Below the pieces are notes generated by a model. The model saw nothing but the letters and a program-made list of their open reading frames with translations. It did not search any database and was not told where the DNA came from. Positions 58,608-64,000 of a DNA stretch of 64,000 bases are shown piece after piece (within the stretch, counting starts at the first letter, position 1; every line of letters begins with the position of its first letter). The stretch is from Brachionus rotundiformis. Lineage: Eukaryota > Rotifera > Eurotatoria > Ploima > Brachionidae. The translations under genes were made by a program, and so were the position numbers. The stretch lies in NCBI GenBank assembly GCA_016802295.1, contig JAESIW010000180.1:4075975-4139974 (forward strand). The letters run 5' to 3'.

Positions 58608-61368
58608 AATCTTAATCTAAATAAACCAAAATATTCAAAGAAATTAAAAAGAAGATAAGAAAACCTTTCGTAAAACAGTGTTACACGATCCTGGTTTCTA
58701 ATTTTTTAAATATACACTGATTTTATCAAAAAAATGTATTAAAATAATATTGTTTAATATTGGAAAGAACGAAATTTGTCATATCGATTTTTCCATTTTT
58801 TTTCTTCAAGATTAATTATTCCTAAAAAAAATATGAAGGCGTTTTAGAAAATAAAAATTAAATTAAGTTTGGTTATCATTATTTTTTTTTAGAATTTAAC
58901 AAAACTTAAACACTTGAATCTAAGCCATTGAAGTCACTTATTATTATAATATTAATATAATAAACGAAACAAAATACCAAAAGTGTTTTGTTTTCCTCAA
59001 TAGAAAAAATCGATTAAAATTAGCCAAATTTAAGAATAATATTTTTATGTTTTTTTTTTAATCAAAAAGATTCGAAAATTATCCTCCAAAAGGCTCAAAA
59101 GTAAGTTGCTTAATTTTTAGAATTAAATTAAAACTTAAATACACTATAATTTGAAAAATTAATATCTGATGTCAATAATAACTGACTAAATTCACGATGC
59201 TCGAACATGGCAGAATTATTGATTTTTTAAAGCCTAAATTATAATAATAATTTTCCGAAAAATAAGTTGCTTTTAAAAATCTAGACATTCAAATGATCAT
59301 TTTAACAGCTTTCGTTGAATTATTTTTTTTTTTGGAGTGTGAAAATTATTCAAATGATCATTTATTTGGAGAAAAAGACTTTATCTTCGCTTTCTGTAGA
59401 AATTATTTCATATTTTAATAGTTAAATCTATGACAAAACTAATTAAAAAACTCAAATTAATATTTGATTAAATTTTCTTTATTATTTTCTAAAAATGTAG
59501 AGAAAAGATTATGGTTAAACTGAAAAACTAATTGACAAAATTTTAAGTAATAAAAATGTGAATTAAAACTAAACTAAACGTGAATGTGAATATGACGTCG
59601 ATAGGAATCTTTCAAAAATAATTTTGATATCACAATTTAAATCATATTTAGAAATTTGTTGAATTAAGAGAGAAATAAAATACCTATTCTTTATAAAAAG
59701 CTTAAATTTTATATTATTTGAAAAAAAAATGCAAAAAAAAACATGTATGATGTAAATTAGTAAATTATTTCCGATTTTTTTTCTAGTGACATTTTTATTT
59801 TTTGTTTTGTGTCTAAGAATATACATCTAAATAATTAAGATAAAAAATTATTGAATCTTTTATAGAATAATTTCTAAGAAAAATTCAGATAAATTATTGA
59901 AAAATAAAATATTCCTTAATTATATATTTTTAAAATTTTGTAATTATCTGTAATATAAAAACTAATAAATAAATAATTTTTATAAAACCATAATTAAAAC
60001 TGTACCTGAAAATTATTTTGAAATTTAAATTAAGTACTTGAAGTAATTCCAAAATAATCAATCAAAATAATTGGATCTAGCTGAAATTTTAGATTATTTT
60101 TTAATTGTAAAAAAGCCTATTTTTTGAATCTCGTGTTGTAGATTTATTACTGATTAAATTTTTCTTATATTAAAAAAAATTGTAATTATTTCTATTTATT
60201 CAACAAATTAAACAAATCAAATAGGATTTTTTTCGAGCCTTCAAGACATATTACATACAGTTTATTTTGATTTTCATTTGTAAAAACTTAAAATATTTTA
60301 TTAATAATATAAAATGTGTAATTAAAATCATCAAATATGGGAACATCTTCTAATTGGGATCTAAATTAGATCATCAAATAAAAATTGCGTTTTTCTTTTA
60401 GCTCAGTTCTTTTAGACCAGACCAGACAATTTTTGTCGTAATTATGATCACAAATATAGAAGGTCAATTTTTCTGAGTCTACCAAAATAAAGTCTCAGAG
60501 AACTTCCTTCCTTTTCATCTAAAGATAAATAAAATAGATCAAAATCAGTTTTTTATGAACCAAACATTTTGGATGAATTATTTATTATTTTACTATCTAA
60601 TATCTGATATCAATTTTCTGGTGGAAATACTGGGAGTATTGTTTTGATTCAATCTGTAAATAAGATAAGCTGTGATTTATGGTTACACGTGAAATCAATT
60701 TTAGAAAATAGAGAAAAAAAGAACATAATTTAGTTATAAAATTCAATATTTTGTTTAAAAAATTTTATGAAAAATTAAAGTTTTGTTGAAACGTGCTTGA
60801 AAATCTTTTTAAATCGTTGTCTATAATAAGAAAGAAAAACGTGAGCACTGTCTGATAAATAAAATCATATATTTAGCTTAAGAGAGTAAAAATATTGCGC
60901 TAGAAAATTTTTCAAAAATTTGTTTCATTTTTAAACAAAATGAACATTTTAAATTATGAGTTGATTTTGTTCTACTAATTGTATTAAATGATATCAAATC
61001 TTACGCAATAATTTTTGTTTTTATTATTTTAAAATTTAATCATTTTAAAAACTAATTTGATGATTAAATTTAATAATATTTTATTTTATAGAAGCAAATT
61101 AAACTAAAATTTTATATTTATTCTTTAAAATATTTTATTTCTTATTTAAAAAAACCTGATTTCCTAAGAGAAAAAACTAGATTATCGGTTAATTTTAAAT
61201 TATTGAACATTTCCTAAGTATGAACAGAAAAATAAAATAGCCACATTGCATTTGTTACATGCTAAATATGGCCAATTTTCCAAAACAAAAAATAAGAAAG
61301 AAAACGGAAGGCCAAAACAAAAATTGGAACTAAATTAAAATATATACAATAAAAATCAAAATTTTAAT
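58608..61368. other. Intergenic, no gene seen
   Basis: About 2.8 kb upstream of PC2 and downstream of the homeobox gene, both leftward. A+T-rich; a slightly GC-richer patch near 60395-60530 shows no coding pattern. No gene seen. Confidence 0.5.
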
Positions 61369-63594
61369 TTATCCATGGTGCTGGTAAACGTGAGCACTTT
61401 TATTCTCAACCAAGTTGGTATTTTGATGATTGATTAATTTAGAATTGTTGTTTAGTAAAGTGCTGGCCAATTTTGGATGAGACTTCAAGCACCATTCTTT
61501 TGCTTTGGGATCAGAAAATCTTGAGTCTTGCTCACATTGGCCAGAGTTTGGTGCTTTGCCTGGTTTGGAACATTTCTGGGCTCCATACTTCTGAAAAGGC
61601 GAATTTCTATTAATAATACTATTAAAAGCCATGTTAAACATGCTTCCAAAAGTTTCGTTACCATTGGAAAAGCACAAATTGTTCGGGTTTGGTGAATCTA
61701 TCGACGAGGTGCTTGGCGGAGGCATCGAGCCAGGCTTGGTCAATATACTCGAAATTGAGTTGATCAAACTACCATTTGGATTTGTGTAATTTATGTTGTT
61801 TATGGTAACTGTTGAACCATTGTATTCATTTGGCGAAAAGCAACTTGAGCCTGATGGAATACAAAAATTGTTTTGTACCTGGTTTAAAGAGTCCAGAATC
61901 GAAGTGACCGACTCGTTGTTCAAGGACTCCGGCAGCATGGATGACTTGATAAAGTTGTTACTTGACATGTAGTCAGAATACTGTAAATTTGAACTGGACA
62001 TTGGGTGGCTGCATAAATTGAAATTTTCGTGCTTTGAGCCTTCGTTAGTGCTTTGAAACTTGCTCTGCGAATTGCGCCTTGTCATAGAGGGATTTTTAGT
62101 ACTATCTGATTTTATTTCGTCGACTAGAAAACCATCGCCGGACCGGACTGAATTTTTTGTCACTATGGGAGGTGGTGTGTCACAGCGCTGAGCTTGCGTA
62201 TTCGGCGATAAGAACTCATTTTGAACGCCATCTTGGTTACAATTAACACAAAGAGTGCATTCAGACATGACGCTCGGATCGCTAAAACCTGGAAAACTAT
62301 GAGAACATGGAATAGCAAAATTAGGCTCAAAATACTGAAGATTGCTTCCATTTGGAGAATTGATAAAATTTTGGTTAATAAAAGTGTCACTTTGAGCCAT
62401 CGGCGTAGAGTACATATTCGGATAATAGCGATTATAATCGCAATTGTTTGTCTGGTTAATATATGGATTAAAGTAATTATTATTCATGTCAATAAATTTT
62501 GACTCTTGCTTTGGAAAATAAGAGTAATAATTGGAAAAGTTGTTTACTTGTGGTTGCTTATAGACATATCTAGAATTCATGGGATTCTTATCTGCATAGT
62601 TATATATGTCCATATTTGGTAAATACTGCGGACAAGATTGTAAATTGATAGGAGAAAATTTGAATTTATTTTGGTCAAAATTTTTTGGTATAAAATCTGC
62701 TTTTTTAGCAATGTGTCTGTCTTTTTTGATTAATTTCATTTGGTCATCATAATTAACCAATTTGACTTGTTCGTCTGAAACAAGACTTTTTGACTTGAGT
62801 TTAGATTTTGTATTGCTGCTGCGATTGCGCTTATTGGCAAACCAAGCTTTTACTTGGTTCTCGTTTATTTCGCCTTGTTCAGCCATAAGTTTTCTCTCCT
62901 CTTCGGTAGGATACGGGTTGTGAATATTAGCCTCGAACCAATCTTTCATTATTTTGGTCGCTTTTTCTGGCAAAGCTTTGGCTCGTTTTATTTTTATTTG
63001 CTCCGGTATGGGAGCCATCTCACTAGGCTTTTCTATGCTATCAGATTTACGAATCTGTCTGTGCTTTTTAGAAATGTAATTCGAGTCTGCCTCAGCAATG
63101 GGCTGAATTTTTTCCAAAACCATGCTCACCTCATCATCGTCAAATATGTTCTCGGCTTCATTAGGAAGATCCACAGGGCTCTTGCGCACAATAGCCCTTT
63201 TTCGTTTGTTCAAATGAGTAACATTCTTCTCATTGGTGATGTCGTCGATAGAAGCGCTTTTGCGCTTCAGAGACTCGTCCAACACTTGGTCCAGCATCTG
63301 ATCTTTTTCTCCTTCCAGAGTTGGTTTGGAAACATCATCTTTAAAACAAGGCTCCTGTACCAGATTACCAAGGGAAAATGGTTCATCTTGTATATTTTCG
63401 AGCCCTTTTTGAAAAGGCTCCGAATGAGACTCGTTCTCAGCTGTTTCTAATGAAATTAAATTAGACTCAATGAAAGACTTATCATCTGACTTTTCATCAT
63501 CAAATAGTTCAGATTTGCTTTTGTCCTTATCACATTGGGAATCTTGTATTTCGGAAATGGAAAAATCATCGCGAAATTCACAAGTACTAAGCAT
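61369..63594 (-). CDS. Divergent TALE-class homeobox protein
   Basis: Intronless, 741 aa from the ATG at 63594. The homeodomain lies at about 201-261. KATKIMKDWFEANIHNPYPT contains the three-residue loop extension between helices 1 and 2 (NPYPTEEE), and helix 3 reads NQVKAWFANKRNRSS with Asn at the DNA-contact position. The residue between Phe and Asn is Ala, as in IRX, where MEIS/TGIF have Ile and PBX has Gly, and KRNR follows; no MEIS, PBC-A/B or IRO domain is visible. The N-terminal 190 residues are acidic with KRKRAIVRK, a likely nuclear signal; the C-terminal 480 are Asn/Ser/Tyr-rich and low in complexity. It fits none of the canonical TALE families cleanly; spiralian-specific TALE (SPILE-type) genes are a plausible home. 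Most animal TALE genes have introns, so a 2.2-kb uninterrupted gene is notable. Confidence 0.9.
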   Translation of the reverse strand: MLSTCEFRDDFSISEIQDSQCDKDKSKSELFDDEKSDDKSFIESNLISLETAENESHSEPFQKGLENIQDEPFSLGNLVQEPCFKDDVSKPTLEGEKDQMLDQVLDESLKRKSASIDDITNEKNVTHLNKRKRAIVRKSPVDLPNEAENIFDDDEVSMVLEKIQPIAEADSNYISKKHRQIRKSDSIEKPSEMAPIPEQIKIKRAKALPEKATKIMKDWFEANIHNPYPTEEERKLMAEQGEINENQVKAWFANKRNRSSNTKSKLKSKSLVSDEQVKLVNYDDQMKLIKKDRHIAKKADFIPKNFDQNKFKFSPINLQSCPQYLPNMDIYNYADKNPMNSRYVYKQPQVNNFSNYYSYFPKQESKFIDMNNNYFNPYINQTNNCDYNRYYPNMYSTPMAQSDTFINQNFINSPNGSNLQYFEPNFAIPCSHSFPGFSDPSVMSECTLCVNCNQDGVQNEFLSPNTQAQRCDTPPPIVTKNSVRSGDGFLVDEIKSDSTKNPSMTRRNSQSKFQSTNEGSKHENFNLCSHPMSSSNLQYSDYMSSNNFIKSSMLPESLNNESVTSILDSLNQVQNNFCIPSGSSCFSPNEYNGSTVTINNINYTNPNGSLINSISSILTKPGSMPPPSTSSIDSPNPNNLCFSNGNETFGSMFNMAFNSIINRNSPFQKYGAQKCSKPGKAPNSGQCEQDSRFSDPKAKEWCLKSHPKLASTLLNNNSKLINHQNTNLVENKSAHVYQHHG

Positions 63595-64000
63595 TTTATT
63601 ATTTTTTTCTTAAATAAGCTTGCAAAACGCTCATTTATAAGATTATTTAAGATTAAGAACCACGTAGGGAAATTGAATTTTTGAAATGTTGATTCACTCT
63701 TTTAGATTTGTTCACTTATTTAGCTATTTTTTTTGTTTTTTATAGAAATTTTAAGTGCTAAAGCGTTTTAAATTTGAATAGTTCTAGCTGAATGTTCAGC
63801 AACGCTATTAAGTTTGCTTTGTTTTTTGCATAAAAAGTTAAGAGACCAAACTGATTATTTTGCCAAAATCATTCAAAGCGGAGTGACTATAGAAATTTTT
63901 TTTATTTAGAAAAATTATCTAGATTGAACTAGGACTGTTATTAAGATTGAATTGTGTGCAATTTTATCCAGTACAAGTTTTACATCGATTTGTTAAGCTT
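63595..64000. other. Upstream region of the homeobox gene
   Basis: A+T-rich 406 nt to the window edge; expected to hold the promoter. No other feature seen. Confidence 0.45.

Noticed and set aside
59569..59826. 85-codon minus ORF
   Set aside because: Composition (Ile, Lys, Phe, Asn) is that of random A+T-rich sequence; no motif.
62854..63450. 198-codon + strand ORF opposite the homeobox gene
   Set aside because: It is the antisense shadow of the TALE coding sequence; the minus frame carries a homeodomain and the + frame has no motif.
1..64000. Prokaryotic features (operons, Shine-Dalgarno sites, CRISPR arrays, riboswitches)
   Set aside because: The genes are spliced animal genes with GT..AG introns; no spaced direct-repeat array was seen.

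Overview
This is nuclear DNA from an animal. It is roughly three-quarters A+T by eye and holds intron-split genes: many introns are only about 45-90 nt, GT..AG and very A+T-rich, while a few exceed 1 kb. Several genes are animal- or eukaryote-specific (Homer, prohormone convertase 2, synapse-associated protein 1, IFT81, a TALE homeobox gene). The high A+T, small introns, compact spacing and mix of decayed LINE, MULE-like and MITE sequence suggest a small spiralian, most likely a monogonont rotifer such as Brachionus. That assignment is inference. I joined exons by hand from frame, splice dinucleotides and protein family pattern; each multi-exon model below closes in frame to a stop.

Layout. 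0.5-1.5 kb: decayed LINE reverse transcriptase. 2.2-4.5 kb: FIS1 and an unidentified coiled-coil protein, both +. 7.0-8.4 kb: a short Homer scaffold, +. 8.8-11.3 kb: a MANSC-like single-pass membrane glycoprotein, + , whose 1.6-kb intron holds a MULE-like remnant and a GC-rich foldback. 11.6-12.4 kb: LINE tail and a broken ORF. 12.9-14.2 kb: SYAP1, -. 15.6-26.6 kb: four head-to-tail SLC16 (monocarboxylate transporter family) genes, all -. 28.3-28.9 kb: a tandem duplication in which one unit carries a LINE insertion. 29.7-30.4 kb: PLPP6-like lipid phosphatase, +. 32.6-33.7 kb: intronless secreted PI-PLC X-domain protein, -. 34.4-34.9 kb: a 518-bp foldback MITE with TA target duplication. 35.6-36.6 kb: mitochondrial carrier, -. 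37.3-37.8 kb: MULE-like TIR and AT-hook pseudogene. 38.6-41.0 kb: IFT81, -. 41.7-43.3 kb: membrane-anchored EGF/trypsin protease, +. 43.8-45.9 kb: solo TIR and a Jockey-type LINE remnant. 46.1 kb: small unknown ORF. 49.2-51.1 kb: five-finger C2H2 factor, +. 53.8-58.6 kb: PC2 (PCSK2), -, with an intronless seven-TM receptor-like gene nested on the opposite strand in its first intron. 61.4-63.6 kb: intronless divergent TALE homeobox gene, -.

The genes are separate eukaryotic units, not an operon. The one clear cluster is the SLC16 array; intron positions split it into two pairs, A/B and C/D. Several neighbours serve neurons and secretion (Homer, SYAP1, PC2, the nested receptor) or cilia (IFT81), but adjacency does not show joint function. 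No tRNA, rRNA, CRISPR or bacterial-type feature was recognised.
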